Below, piece after piece: positions 43,241 through 52,198 of a DNA stretch of 64,000 bases. This DNA comes from Bradyrhizobium erythrophlei. Lineage in GTDB: Bacteria; Pseudomonadota; Alphaproteobacteria; Rhizobiales; Xanthobacteraceae. The notes beneath the pieces were generated by a model that saw only the letters and a list, made by a program, of their open reading frames with translations, was not told the origin of the DNA and searched no databases. A program made the position numbers and the translations under genes. Positions within the stretch are counted from its first letter, which is position 1. Each line of letters opens with the position of its first letter. The DNA lies in the NCBI GenBank assembly GCA_900129675.1, contig FSRD01000001.1, forward strand, positions 1,477,501-1,541,500, given 5' to 3'.

Positions 43241-44305
43241 TTAAACTTCGAATACCTGCCCCGGCCTCAGCACCGCAAACCGCTCGCGCGGCAGCCTTGC
43301 CTCGTCCAGAGCTTCACCCAACCCGATCACCGGCGCGTCGATCGCCTCATCGGTCAGTTGAAACGTGCCGTGATGATGCGCCAGCGCTTGCTGCGCGCCG
43401 CAATCGGTGAGCGCTTTCACCGCGTCTGACGGATTCATGTGCTGGTCGCGCATGAACCAGCGCGGCTCGTAGGCGCCGATCGGCAGGATCGCCAGCCGTA
43501 GCGGACCGTGCGCCTCGGCGACGCGGCGGAAATGCTTGCCCTCGCCGTAACCGGAATCGCAGACGATGTAGAGTTTGCCGGCCGGCGTCTCCAGCACAAA
43601 GCTCGCCCATAGCGCCTTGTTGCGGTCGAACAGGCCGCGCGCCGACCAGTGCCGCGTCGGCACCAGCGTCACCGCGACGCCGCCTCCGAGCTCGACACGG
43701 TCCTGCCAGTCGAACGCCTCGGCCTTGATCGCGGCATCCGCATCGCGCATCGTCACATCATTGCCCAGCGGCGTGATCACGCGCGGCGAAAACCTTTCCG
43801 CGAGTTTCGACAGCGTCGCGAGGTCGAGATGATCGTAATGGCCGTGCGAGACCAGCACGATATCGATCGGCGGCAGCGCGTCGAAGGCAATGCCGGGATC
43901 GTTGTGACGCTTCGGCCCGGCCCATGCGAACGGCGAGGCGCGCATCGACCACACCGGGTCGACCAAAATATTCAGCCCCGATGTCTGGACCAGCCAGCTC
44001 GCGTGTCCGACGAACGATAGCCGCACCTTGTCGCCCTCGACGCGCGGCGGCGGCGTATCGGCATGCGGGCTCGGCACCCATTCCGGCCAGTTCGCGCGCT
44101 GCCGGCCGCTTCCGAACTGCCAGCGCAGCACCTCGCCCAACGATTTTGGCGGCGCGCCGTCGGGATCGAAGAAGCGCAAGCCGTCGAAATGATCGGAAAC
44201 GGGGCCGTCATAGGTTTTCATGCGGGAAATCCAGATCGATGGCACGCCCACCGCCGCGGCGGCGACGGCGAGCAGTCCAAGAATACGGCGGCGGGTGGGG
44301 GGCAC
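43241..44305 (-). CDS. MBL-fold metallohydrolase (NAPE-PLD/UlaG-like), membrane-anchored or exported
   Basis: A 354-residue protein with N-terminal RRR and hydrophobic segment (RRRILGLLAVAAAAVGVPSI), a possible Tat or anchor signal. The metallo-beta-lactamase motif is VLVSHGHYDHLDLATL (HxHxDH), with further ligands in THxGTxQL-type region HHHGTFQLTDEA. Upstream SFVGHASWLVQTSGLNILVD and [17 protein letters not shown] match the NAPE-PLD-like subgroup, often acting on phospholipid derivatives in eukaryotes. The substrate here is unknown. Confidence 0.9.
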   Translation of the reverse strand: MPPTRRRILGLLAVAAAAVGVPSIWISRMKTYDGPVSDHFDGLRFFDPDGAPPKSLGEVLRWQFGSGRQRANWPEWVPSPHADTPPPRVEGDKVRLSFVGHASWLVQTSGLNILVDPVWSMRASPFAWAGPKRHNDPGIAFDALPPIDIVLVSHGHYDHLDLATLSKLAERFSPRVITPLGNDVTMRDADAAIKAEAFDWQDRVELGGGVAVTLVPTRHWSARGLFDRNKALWASFVLETPAGKLYIVCDSGYGEGKHFRRVAEAHGPLRLAILPIGAYEPRWFMRDQHMNPSDAVKALTDCGAQQALAHHHGTFQLTDEAIDAPVIGLGEALDEARLPRERFAVLRPGQVFEV

Positions 44306-44486
44306 GGGGCGGGCTCAATGAACCAAAAGGGTTGGGGCATGCAGGCTTATATGGCCTCGGCCGCCGCAACATGGAACCTGTAGCGGTGTTTCCACTCTCG
44401 CTGAGCCTAACCAAAAAGAGGATATAAAGCTTGGCAGTCCAACAGGACAAAACCCAATGATTGCATCGTTGGCTGCGAACGCTCGC

Positions 44487-44681
44487 TTATCGCGCGATTT
44501 TCTTCACGCAAATAGGTTCGCCCTGCGGGACGCTCTTACAGTCCCAATCCGGGCCAAAGCCCGTCGCGGCTACAAAGCCCGGAAATCGAATGTAGGTGAA
44601 GAGCAGAAAGCACAGCACCACCACGACGAACAAAGCGCCTAGCACGTCCCCGCGCCTCGGATACCACGGAACAAATCGCAT
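44487..44681 (-). CDS. Small conserved membrane protein
   Basis: A 64-residue protein starting MRFVPWYPRRGDVLGALFVV, with one hydrophobic helix (about residues 13-32) and a C-terminal part GFGPDWDCKSVPQGEPICVK with two cysteines that could form a disulfide outside the membrane. No family assigned. An overlapping plus-strand frame (44457-44642) has no protein-like features. It lies divergent from ffh. Confidence 0.6.
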   Translation of the reverse strand: MRFVPWYPRRGDVLGALFVVVVLCFLLFTYIRFPGFVAATGFGPDWDCKSVPQGEPICVKKIAR

Positions 44682-44936
44682 GGTATTATTATAACGCCAA
44701 TCTGCGCCGGGTCCGGCACGGATTTTCGTGCAGCGGTTAACCGCTTACCAAGGCTAGCAAAAATGCCGTTTTCGGCAAGTTTCCTTGACTTTCCTCCGCC
44801 ATGGGGGTTTAACCCCGGCACTTCTCGGAAAGACGTTCTTTTCGACCCGCCGCCCGGCCCTTGAGGCCGGAGGCCAACGCCCGACAGCGCGATGCGCCCT
44901 CGGGCGTAAATGTGTTTGGAACATAGGACAACGGCA
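44682..44936 (+). promoter_or_regulatory. Structured leader region of ffh
   Basis: The 255-bp upstream region of ffh holds AGCGGTTAACCGCT (44732-44745, a perfect 14-bp palindrome), TGCCGTTTTCGGCA, GGGGGTTTAACCCC, CCGGCCCTTGAGGCCGG (44855-44871) and ACGCCCGA/TCGGGCGT (44877-44907) as successive hairpins. Such a dense set suggests a structured 5' UTR. No match to a known riboswitch class was recognised. Confidence 0.4.
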
Positions 44937-46487
44937 TTGTTCGACAATCTGTCGGAAAGGCTTGGCGGGATCCTCGATCGGCTGACGGGGCGCGGTTCGC
45001 TGTCGGAAGCCGATGTCGACGCCGCGATGCGCGAAGTGCGCCGCGCGCTGCTCGATGCTGACGTCTCGCTCGACGTGGTCCGCAGCTTTACCGACCGTGT
45101 CCGCGAGCAGGCGGTCGGCGCCACCGTCGTCAAGTCGGTCACGCCCGGCCAGATGGTGGTCAAGATCGTCCACGACGAACTGGTCGCCACCCTCGGCTCC
45201 GACGGCCAGACCATCGACCTCAATGCGGTGCCGCCGGTCGCCATCATGATGGTCGGCCTGCAAGGTTCCGGCAAAACCACGACGACTGCAAAGCTCGCCC
45301 GCCGCTTGACCCAGCGCGACAAGCGCAAGGTGCTGATGGCTTCGCTCGACGTCTATCGTCCCGCGGCCATGGAACAGCTTGCGGTATTGGGGCGCGATCT
45401 CGACATCCCGACGCTGCCGATCGTGGCCGGCCAGAAGCCCGCACAGATCGCGCGCCGCGCGCTCGAAGCCGCAAAACTCGGCGGCTACGACGTGGTGCTG
45501 CTCGACACCGCCGGCCGCACCACGCTCGACGAAGAGATGATGTCCGAGGCGGCCGAAATCAAAACCACGGCCAATCCGCATGAAGTGCTGCTGGTCGCGG
45601 ATTCCTTGACCGGACAGGACGCGGTCAATCTCGCGCGCGCCTTCGACCAGCGCGTCGGCCTTACCGGCATCGTGCTGACCCGAGTCGATGGCGACGGCCG
45701 CGGCGGCGCCGCGCTGTCGATGCGCGCCGTGACCGGCAAGCCGATCAAGCTGATCGGCACCGGCGAAAAGACCGACGCGTTGGAGGATTTCCATCCGAGC
45801 CGGATCGCCGGCCGCATCCTCGGCATGGGCGACGTGGTGTCGCTGGTCGAAAAGGCCGCCGCCAACATCGACGCCGAAAAGGCCGCGCGCACCGCCGAGC
45901 GGATGCGCAAGGGCCAGTTCGACCTCAACGATATGCGCGAGCAATTGCTGCAGATGGCGAATATGGGCGGCATCAGCGGGCTGATGGGGATGATGCCCGG
46001 CATCGCCAAGATGAAAAACCAGATTGCCGCCGCCGGCATCGACGACAAGATTTTGAAGCGTCAGGTCGCGGTGATCGATTCGATGACGCGGCAGGAGCGC
46101 AAGAATCCCGACATCCTCAAAGCCAGCCGCAAAAAGCGCATCGCCGCAGGCGCTGGCCTGGAGGTCCAGGAGGTCAACAAGCTGCTGAAGATGCACCGGA
46201 ACATGGCCGACATGATGAAGGCCATGGGCTCGGGCAAGCGCGGTCCGATGGCCGGCATCGCGCAGGCGATGGGCTTTGGCGGCGGCATGAAACCGCCCTC
46301 GCCGGAAGAGATGAAGGCGATGGCTGAGAAGATGCAGGGCGGCGCAGGTCCGGGCGGCCTGCCCAGTCTGCCGAAGGATCTTCCCGCGGGTCTGCGCCAG
46401 GGATTGCCGAATTTGCCTGGACTCACGGGCTTGAGCGGCAAACCGACGCTTCCGGGCCTCGGCGGCTTCCCGGGGAAGAAGAAATGA
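44937..46487 (+). CDS. ffh: Signal recognition particle protein Ffh
   Basis: GTPase that binds SRP RNA and signal peptides. The family start is (M)FDNLSERLGGILDRL, which here requires a TTG start codon at 44937; an ATG at 44910 in frame would add nine atypical residues. 516 residues from TTG. G motifs: GLQGSGKTTTTAKLAR, DVYRPAAMEQL, DTAGRTTLDEEMM, TRVDGDGRGG. The Met-rich M domain follows (MGGISGLMGMMPGIAKMKNQ) and ends in a Gly/Pro/Leu-rich tail. Its receptor gene ftsY is 6.5 kb away. Confidence 0.96.
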   Translation: MFDNLSERLGGILDRLTGRGSLSEADVDAAMREVRRALLDADVSLDVVRSFTDRVREQAVGATVVKSVTPGQMVVKIVHDELVATLGSDGQTIDLNAVPPVAIMMVGLQGSGKTTTTAKLARRLTQRDKRKVLMASLDVYRPAAMEQLAVLGRDLDIPTLPIVAGQKPAQIARRALEAAKLGGYDVVLLDTAGRTTLDEEMMSEAAEIKTTANPHEVLLVADSLTGQDAVNLARAFDQRVGLTGIVLTRVDGDGRGGAALSMRAVTGKPIKLIGTGEKTDALEDFHPSRIAGRILGMGDVVSLVEKAAANIDAEKAARTAERMRKGQFDLNDMREQLLQMANMGGISGLMGMMPGIAKMKNQIAAAGIDDKILKRQVAVIDSMTRQERKNPDILKASRKKRIAAGAGLEVQEVNKLLKMHRNMADMMKAMGSGKRGPMAGIAQAMGFGGGMKPPSPEEMKAMAEKMQGGAGPGGLPSLPKDLPAGLRQGLPNLPGLTGLSGKPTLPGLGGFPGKKK

Positions 46488-46494
46488 CCTTTTT

Positions 46495-46579
46495 CGTCAT
46501 TGCGAGGAGCAAAGCGACGAAGCAATCCAGCTTTCTGCCTCGCGGCCACATGGATTGCTTCGCTTCGCTCGCAATGACG
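46495..46579. repeat. Palindromic intergenic repeat, family A copy 4 (short)
   Basis: Ends CGTCATTGCGAGGAGC and GCTCGCAATGACG, with inner arms GAAGCAATCCA / TGGATTGCTTC. It lacks the TGTCATCGGGCGCGC module of the other three copies. It lies between ffh and rpsP. Confidence 0.8.
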
Positions 46580-46631
46580 CGAATTCAGACCAATCCACTC
46601 ACTTAAGTTTCGTATTCAACAGGAGAACCAA

Positions 46632-46964
46632 ATGTCAGTCGTTATCCGCCTCGCGCGTGCAGGCACCAAGAAGCGTCCCGTTTATCACGTCGTCGTCGCC
46701 GACTCGCGCTTTCCGCGCGACGGCCGTTTCATCGAACGTCTCGGCCATTTCAATCCGCTGCTGCCGAAGGACAATGAGGCCCGGCTGAAGCTGGACATGG
46801 ACAAGGTCAAGGCCTGGCTCGCCAAGGGCGCGCAGCCGTCGGATCGCGTCACCCGCTTCCTCGACGCCGCCGGTGTCGTCAAGCGCGCCGCACGCAACAA
46901 TCCGGAAAAAGCCGTGCCGCGCAAGGAACGCAAGGCCGCTGCCGAAGCCGCCGCCAAGGCGTAA
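46632..46964 (+). CDS. rpsP: 30S ribosomal protein S16
   Basis: Ribosomal protein bS16, 110 residues, starting [20 protein letters not shown], the family signature. AGGAGAACCAA lies just upstream as ribosome-binding site. The C-terminus is Ala/Lys/Glu-rich ([14 protein letters not shown]), longer than the minimal S16. First gene of the rpsP-rimM-trmD-rplS run. Confidence 0.98.
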   Translation: MSVVIRLARAGTKKRPVYHVVVADSRFPRDGRFIERLGHFNPLLPKDNEARLKLDMDKVKAWLAKGAQPSDRVTRFLDAAGVVKRAARNNPEKAVPRKERKAAAEAAAKA

Positions 46965-46977
46965 GCGTTAACGGCGC

Positions 46978-47529
46978 GTGACGGTGACAACGCCGATTTG
47001 CGTCGCCCGTATCGGCGCCGCGCATGGCGTGCGCGGCGCGGTAAAACTGTGGCCTTTTACCGAAGACCCGCTGGCCGTGACGCGTTACGGCCCGCTGACG
47101 ACGAAGGACGGCGCGCGCCAGTTCGAAGTGACGCACGCGCGCGAGGCCAAGGATCATCTGGTGGCGACGCTGAAAGGCATCGCCACCCGCGAGGACGCCG
47201 AACGGCTCAATGGCCTCGAACTCTACATCGCGCGCGAAAAGCTGCCTGATACCGACGACGGCGAGTATTATCACGCCGATCTGATCGGACTTGCCGCGGT
47301 CAATGCAGCGAACGAACCGCTCGGCCGCGTGATCGCGATCCATAATTTCGGCGCCGGCGACATCATCGAGATCGCGCCGCCGCAGGGCGCGACCATGCTG
47401 CTGCCGTTCACCAATGCGGTGGTGCCCACGGTCGACCTCGCCAACGGGCGCGTGGTGATCGAGCTGCCCGCCGAAATCGACGGCGACGATCCCTCCCCGA
47501 GTCGTCCCCGCGAAGGCCGGGACCCATAA
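46978..47529 (+). CDS. rimM: Ribosome maturation factor RimM
   Basis: 16S rRNA processing factor that binds S19 during 30S head maturation; 183 residues with a GTG start. The N-terminal RimM domain has [20 protein letters not shown], the PRC-barrel part has [13 protein letters not shown] and [12 protein letters not shown]. The last residues SRPREGRDP are encoded by an intergenic-repeat arm: the stop TAA is inside CCGGGACCCATAAC, which has a perfect inverse copy at 47591. The tail is therefore probably an acquired extension. Confidence 0.95.
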   Translation: MTVTTPICVARIGAAHGVRGAVKLWPFTEDPLAVTRYGPLTTKDGARQFEVTHAREAKDHLVATLKGIATREDAERLNGLELYIAREKLPDTDDGEYYHADLIGLAAVNAANEPLGRVIAIHNFGAGDIIEIAPPQGATMLLPFTNAVVPTVDLANGRVVIELPAEIDGDDPSPSRPREGRDP

Positions 47530-47604
47530 CCCCCGATGGCGGGTATCAGGTTGGATGGCGCGCCAGCTTCACACTACATTGGCAGTCGTCGTTATGGGTC
47601 CCGG
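47517..47604. repeat. Inverted repeat overlapping the 3' end of rimM
   Basis: CCGGGACCCATAAC (47517-47530) and GTTATGGGTCCCGG (47591-47604) are perfect 14-bp inverse copies about 60 bp apart. The left arm contains the stop codon of rimM. GGTTATGGGTCCCGGCCC-type arms also occur at 61392-61410. Confidence 0.8.
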
Positions 47605-47640
47605 CTCAAGGCGGACCACGAAGAATTGGAATGATCGCCG

Positions 47641-48675
47641 ATGCCAAACACCCACAAGGCCTGGCGCCTGCACGCGCATAATGATCTCAGGTTCGACGAG
47701 GTCGAGACGCCAAAACCCGCACCTGACGGCGTCATCGTCCGCATCGAAGCCGGCATGGTGCTGTCCTACACCGGCAAGGTGCTGTCGGGCTCGGTGCCCT
47801 ACAGCCTGCCGCCGATGCCGTTCGTGCCCGGCACCAACGCGATCGCGCGCGTGGTCGCGGCCGGCGACAGCGTCACCCATGTTCGCAGCGGCGACCGGGT
47901 TTTCCTGAGCCCGCATTTGCGCGGCGACGTGCCCGACCGCGAGCCGCCGCAGATCCTGATCGGACTGACCGCAATGGCGACGACGCCGGAAGCGCTCACC
48001 CTGCAAGCGCGGTGGCGTGACGGTGTGTTCGCCGAAATCGCGCACTGGCCGGCGGCCTGCGTCACGCCGCTGACGGGCCTCGACGACAGGCCGGCGACCG
48101 AATTGATCGGGCTCGCCAAACTGATCGTGCCGTTCGGCGGACTGCAGCGTTCGGGGCTGCGCGGCGGCCACACCATCATCATCAACGGCGCGACCGGTTA
48201 TTTCGGCTCCGGCGCGGTCATGCTGGCGGTCGCGATGGGTGCCGCGCGGGTCGTTGCGGTCGGGCGCAAGCAGGCCGCGCTGGAATTGCTGCGCGAAGCG
48301 TTTGGCCCGCGCGTGATTCCGGCCGTGGTTACCGGCGACGCCGTGAAGGATCTCCCGGTCATCCGCCACGCCGCCGGCGGCGGCGGCGACGTCGCGCTGG
48401 ATTTGCTCGGCGCCGCCAAAAGCACCTCGACCACGTTGTCGAGCCTGCGCGCGCTCAAGCGCGGCGGCCGACTGGTGCTGATGGGCAGCGCCGAAGTGCC
48501 GTTCGAGCTTTCCTTTCGCGAGATGCTGGCCAACGACTGGGAGGTGGTCGGCCAGTTCATGTATGACCGGACGGCGCCGGGTCAGCTTGCGGCGCTGGCC
48601 GCCGACGGCCTGCTCGATCTCGGCAAGATCGTGGTAACGACCTTCAAGCTCGCCGACTTCAGACAGGCGGTCTAG
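47641..48675 (+). CDS. Zinc-free MDR family dehydrogenase, C-terminus cut by nonsense codon
   Basis: Medium-chain dehydrogenase/reductase fold, 344 residues to the first stop. The N-terminal GroES-like domain contains PFVPGTNAIARVVAAGD; the Rossmann motif is INGATGYFGSGAVMLAVAMG. No structural-zinc cysteine quartet or catalytic Cys-His zinc set is visible, so it is quinone-reductase-like. After the TAG at 48673-48675 the same frame continues AAALMQSLDLTAIVP and ends with TAA at 48721-48723, which reads like the true C-terminus. It is an unusual insertion between rimM and trmD. Confidence 0.85.
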   Translation: MPNTHKAWRLHAHNDLRFDEVETPKPAPDGVIVRIEAGMVLSYTGKVLSGSVPYSLPPMPFVPGTNAIARVVAAGDSVTHVRSGDRVFLSPHLRGDVPDREPPQILIGLTAMATTPEALTLQARWRDGVFAEIAHWPAACVTPLTGLDDRPATELIGLAKLIVPFGGLQRSGLRGGHTIIINGATGYFGSGAVMLAVAMGAARVVAVGRKQAALELLREAFGPRVIPAVVTGDAVKDLPVIRHAAGGGGDVALDLLGAAKSTSTTLSSLRALKRGGRLVLMGSAEVPFELSFREMLANDWEVVGQFMYDRTAPGQLAALAADGLLDLGKIVVTTFKLADFRQAV

Positions 48676-48732
48676 GCCGCCGCCCTGATGCAGAGCCTCG
48701 ATCTCACCGCCATAGTGCCGTAACAACGCTCC

Positions 48733-49479
48733 ATGGCCTCCCAGGCGACGATATGGCGCGCGACCGTGCTGACGCTGTTTCCGGACATGTTTCCGGGTCC
48801 GCTTGGCGTCAGCCTGGCCGGCAAGGCGCTGGCGTCAGGCCTGTGGGCGCTGGAGGCGCGCGATATCAGGGATTCGGCGACCGACCGTCACCGCAGCGTC
48901 GATGACACCCCGGCCGGTGGCGGGCCGGGCATGGTGCTGCGCGCCGACGTGCTGGCGGCCGCGATCGATGCGGCCGATGCCGCGCGGGACCAGCCAAAAG
49001 ACCGCCCGCGGCTCCTGATGAGCCCGCGGGGTCGGCCATTGACCCAGTCGCGGGTGATGGAACTCGCCGCAGGGCCCGGCGCCCTGATCGTCTGCGGCCG
49101 GTTCGAGGGAATCGACGAGCGGGTCATCACCGCCCGCGGCCTCGAGGAGGTCTCGATCGGCGATTATGTGCTTTCGGGGGGCGAGATCGCCGCTATGGCG
49201 CTGATCGACGCCTGTGTGCGGCTGCTGCCGGGGGTGATGGGAAAGCAGGCCTCCGGGGCGGAAGAGAGCTTTTCCGAAGGACTACTTGAATACCCCCAAT
49301 ATACCCGTCCGCAGGAGTTCGAGGGCCGCCCGATCCCGGAAATCCTCACCTCCGGCGACCATGCCAAGGTGGCGGCCTGGCGCCAGGCCGAGGCCGAAGC
49401 CTTAACCAAGGCGCGAAGGCCGGATTTGTGGGCGATTAAGGCCAAGCAAAAACGTCCAAAAACCACGACAGACGGGTGA
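48733..49479 (+). CDS. trmD: tRNA (guanine(37)-N1)-methyltransferase
   Basis: SPOUT methyltransferase making m1G37 in tRNAs reading CNN codons, preventing frameshifting. It has 248 residues. [20 protein letters not shown] is at the N-terminus; [19 protein letters not shown] is the conserved loop; the knot is [20 protein letters not shown]. Family members start close to the first hydrophobic strand ([11 protein letters not shown]), as here. Confidence 0.97.
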   Translation: MASQATIWRATVLTLFPDMFPGPLGVSLAGKALASGLWALEARDIRDSATDRHRSVDDTPAGGGPGMVLRADVLAAAIDAADAARDQPKDRPRLLMSPRGRPLTQSRVMELAAGPGALIVCGRFEGIDERVITARGLEEVSIGDYVLSGGEIAAMALIDACVRLLPGVMGKQASGAEESFSEGLLEYPQYTRPQEFEGRPIPEILTSGDHAKVAAWRQAEAEALTKARRPDLWAIKAKQKRPKTTTDG

Positions 49480-49591
49480 CAAAGCCCAGCGATTGCCTTA
49501 TACGGGCGCCAAATCCGCGCAATGGCAGGATCGATGGACGTTCGCGCAGCCCGCGCCGGACTGGCTGGGCGCGCCGCCGATGGAGATTTCA

Positions 49592-49972
49592 ATGAACCTC
49601 ATTCAACAGCTCGAAAAAGAGCAATTCGACAAATTGGCCGCAACCAAGGTGATCCCGGAGTTCGGCCCCGGCGACACCGTGATCGTCAACGTCAAGGTGG
49701 TCGAAGGCGAGCGCACCCGCGTGCAGGCCTATGAAGGCGTCTGCATCGGCCGTTCCGGCGGCGGGCTCAATGAGAGCTTCACCGTTCGCAAGATCTCCTA
49801 CGGCGAAGGCGTGGAACGCGTGTTCCCGGTGATGTCGCCGATGATCGACTCCATCAAGGTGGTGCGCCGCGGCAAGGTGCGTCGCGCCAAGCTGTATTAC
49901 CTGCGCCAGCTGCGCGGCAAGTCGGCCCGCATCGTCGAGAAGCAGGACCGCGCCACCGCCGTCGGCGAGTAA
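49592..49972 (+). CDS. rplS: 50S ribosomal protein L19
   Basis: Ribosomal protein bL19, 126 residues, starting [24 protein letters not shown] lies 8 bp upstream of this ATG; a longer frame from 49493 has no family support. [20 protein letters not shown] and [20 protein letters not shown] are the conserved blocks. Last gene of the run, followed by a strong terminator. Confidence 0.98.
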   Translation: MNLIQQLEKEQFDKLAATKVIPEFGPGDTVIVNVKVVEGERTRVQAYEGVCIGRSGGGLNESFTVRKISYGEGVERVFPVMSPMIDSIKVVRRGKVRRAKLYYLRQLRGKSARIVEKQDRATAVGE

Positions 49973-49996
49973 TTCCATCCACCGAGGATGTGACGA

Positions 49997-50027
49997 AAAG
50001 CGCGGGGTTTGGCCCCGCGCTTTTTTG
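49997..50027 (+). terminator. Rho-independent terminator after rplS
   Basis: AAAGCGCGGGG (49997-50007) pairs with CCCCGCGCTTT (50013-50023), an 11-bp stem with a 5-nt loop, and is followed by more T residues (TTTTGTTG). Confidence 0.92.
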
Positions 50028-50319
50028 TTGCGGCATACCTATCTAGGTATCGGCCCCGCTTATGGATTGATTGTCGCAACGCGCGGCCCTGTGTTAGAAA
50101 TTCTAGATGGTTCCAGATCAGACCAGTTCTGCCAGCCGACGCGTCGCACCCATCGTGATCGACGATCGCTCGCGGCTGCCTGGCCGGTTCTTCGGACGCT
50201 TCGCGACCTCGGCGACGTCAGCGCTTACGCGCGCAGCTTGATGCTGCGCTGACCTCCGCTTTTGCTCGCGCATAGCTGCGCTAATCGCTCACACAGAATT
50301 CTCATTGGAGCTTACGCTC
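50028..50319. other. leuC upstream region
   Basis: This 292-bp region contains ATACCT-ATCT-AGGTAT (50035-50050), an inverted repeat with 6-bp arms, and TAGAAATTCTA near 50095. A 44-codon frame at 50107-50241 shows no Leu-codon run or terminator, so no classic leu attenuator is apparent. The 3' part (50210-50290) resembles fragments of intergenic repeats (GCGCTTACGCGCGCAGC). The leuC promoter should be here. Confidence 0.4.
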
Positions 50320-51726
50320 ATGTCCAAACCAACCACGCTGTACGACAAGATCTGGAACGACCATCTGGTGCACGAAGCCGATGACGGCACCTGCCTGCTC
50401 TATATCGATCGCCATCTGGTGCACGAGGTAACCTCGCCGCAGGCGTTCGAGGGCCTGCGCGCCACCGGGCGCAAGGTGCACGCGCCGGAGAAGACGCTGG
50501 CCGTGGTCGATCACAACATCCCGACCACCGACCGTTCCAAGCCGAATCCCGACCCGGAAAGCATCGAACAGATGCGGGTGATGGCAGAGAACGCAAAAGA
50601 ATTCGGCATCGAATATTACAACGAGCACGACAAGCGCCAGGGCATCGTACACGTCATCGGCCCCGAGCAGGGCTTTACGTTGCCGGGCACCACCATCGTT
50701 TGTGGCGACAGCCACACCTCGACGCATGGCGCGTTCGGCGCGCTGGCGCACGGCATCGGCACCTCGGAAGTCGAGCACGTGCTGGCGACGCAAACGCTGA
50801 TCCAGAAAAAAGCCAAGAACATGCGCGCGGTGGTCGACGGCAAATTGCCCGACGGCGTCACCGGCAAGGACATCATCCTGGCCATCATCGGCGAGATCGG
50901 CACCGCGGGCGGCACCGGCTACGTGCTGGAATATGCCGGCGATGCGATCCGCGCACTCTCGATGGAAGGCCGCATGACAGTCTGCAACATGTCGATCGAA
51001 GGCGGCGCTCGCGCCGGCCTGATTGCGCCGGACGAAAAGGCGTTCGAGTTCCTCAAAGGCCGGCCGAAATCGCCGAAGGGCGAGGCCTGGGACGCAGCGA
51101 TGCGTTACTGGGAAACGCTGCGTTCCGACGAAGGCGCGCATTTCGATCACGAGATCCGGCTGGACGCGGCAAAGCTGCCGCCGATCGTGACCTGGGGCAC
51201 CTCGCCCGAGGACGTGGTGTCGATCACCGGTTTCGTGCCGGATCCCGACAAGATCGCCGACGAAGCCAAGCGGCTGTCGAAGCATCGCGCGCTGCATTAC
51301 ATGGGCCTGAGGGCGGGTACCAAGATCACCGACATCAAGCTCGATCGCGTCTTCATCGGCTCCTGCACCAATGGCCGCATCGAGGATCTGCGCGCGGCGG
51401 CGAAAGTCGCCGAGGGCAAGACCGTCAACGGCCACGTCAATGCGATGATCGTGCCAGGCTCCGGCATCGTGAAGGAGCAGGCGGAAGCCGAAGGCCTCGA
51501 CAAGATATTCATCAAGGCCGGCTTCGAATGGCGCGAGCCGGGCTGCTCGATGTGTCTCGCCATGAACCCCGACAAGCTGGCGCCGGAAGAGCGCTGCGCC
51601 TCAACCTCGAACCGCAATTTCGAGGGCCGTCAGGGATTCAAGGGCCGCACCCATCTGGTGTCGCCGGCGATGGCGGCGGCGGCGGCGATTGCCGGGCATT
51701 TCGTCGACATCAGGGAATGGAAGTAG
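50320..51726 (+). CDS. leuC: 3-isopropylmalate dehydratase large subunit
   Basis: Large subunit of isopropylmalate isomerase in leucine biosynthesis. The start [20 protein letters not shown] is the family N-terminus, with TTGGAG upstream; an in-frame start at 50305 is less likely. 468 residues. The [4Fe-4S] cysteines are in [17 protein letters not shown] and [36 protein letters not shown] is the substrate block. Its partner leuD lies 3 kb downstream instead of next to it. Confidence 0.98.
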   Translation: MSKPTTLYDKIWNDHLVHEADDGTCLLYIDRHLVHEVTSPQAFEGLRATGRKVHAPEKTLAVVDHNIPTTDRSKPNPDPESIEQMRVMAENAKEFGIEYYNEHDKRQGIVHVIGPEQGFTLPGTTIVCGDSHTSTHGAFGALAHGIGTSEVEHVLATQTLIQKKAKNMRAVVDGKLPDGVTGKDIILAIIGEIGTAGGTGYVLEYAGDAIRALSMEGRMTVCNMSIEGGARAGLIAPDEKAFEFLKGRPKSPKGEAWDAAMRYWETLRSDEGAHFDHEIRLDAAKLPPIVTWGTSPEDVVSITGFVPDPDKIADEAKRLSKHRALHYMGLRAGTKITDIKLDRVFIGSCTNGRIEDLRAAAKVAEGKTVNGHVNAMIVPGSGIVKEQAEAEGLDKIFIKAGFEWREPGCSMCLAMNPDKLAPEERCASTSNRNFEGRQGFKGRTHLVSPAMAAAAAIAGHFVDIREWK

Positions 51727-51737
51727 CGTTTTCGGGC

Positions 51738-51766
51738 GGAGCCTGTCCCGCACTTGATGCGGGACG
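51738..51766. repeat. Hairpin repeat GTCCCGC/GCGGGAC after leuC
   Basis: GAGCCTGTCCCGC-ACTTGAT-GCGGGAC forms a 7-bp stem (51745-51751 with 51759-51765). The same hairpin with flanking GCCGGTTCGCGT recurs at 54551-54590, on the far side of the small secreted protein patch. A GCGTTTTC/GAAAACGC pair frames the unit. Confidence 0.7.
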
Positions 51767-51953
51767 GGTGCCGGTTCGCGTAGCAATCAAGTTTACGCAG
51801 ATTGCGTAGACTTATCTGCGGTAGAAAACGCGCCAAACCTGGAGACTTTAACCCTGCTTGCCTCAACGGCGAGGCGTTCTGGAAACGCCTCGTTAAGGTG
51901 GTGGGGGCAGACTGGCCGCTTGCGGAAAGAACTCTTTCGCGAGGGAGCGCGCC

Positions 51954-52157
51954 ATGGCCGACAAGCCTGAATTCGTCGATATGATCAGCGAGGCGACGCG
52001 CCAGAGCCGGCGCAAATTGCCGCGCATCGTCGACCTCGCCCCGGTCAAGGAAGCCTCGCGCCTCAGCCACTGGCCTCCGGATCGCTGGGAACAGTGGCGG
52101 ATGGAGACGCTGACGCCGTGGAAACTGAAACGCTGGAAATTCAAGAACTGGGATTGA
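51954..52157 (+). CDS. Small Trp-rich basic protein
   Basis: A 67-residue soluble protein starting MADKPEFVDMISEATRQSRR, with GAGGG upstream as ribosome-binding site. The C-terminal part is rich in Trp and Lys/Arg (WPPDRWEQWRMETL, TPWKLKRWKFKNWD). No domain recognised. It is too short for a confident call; amino acid makeup and ribosome-binding site favour a real gene. Confidence 0.5.
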   Translation: MADKPEFVDMISEATRQSRRKLPRIVDLAPVKEASRLSHWPPDRWEQWRMETLTPWKLKRWKFKNWD

Positions 52158-52198
52158 ACCCGCGTATCGGATTCGAGCGCCCGCAAAGCAAATAGTCC

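Noticed and set aside
44457..44642. Plus-strand 61-codon frame overlapping the small membrane protein
   Set aside because: No ribosome-binding site and no protein-like features; the opposite strand has a clear membrane helix.
44732..44745. AGCGGTTAACCGCT as a CtrA site
   Set aside because: Only one TTAA half-site is present, and the second half (TTAC) does not match; treated as a palindrome only.
50107..50241. 44-codon frame upstream of leuC as a leu leader peptide
   Set aside because: It has no run of Leu codons and no terminator follows, so it does not fit attenuation.
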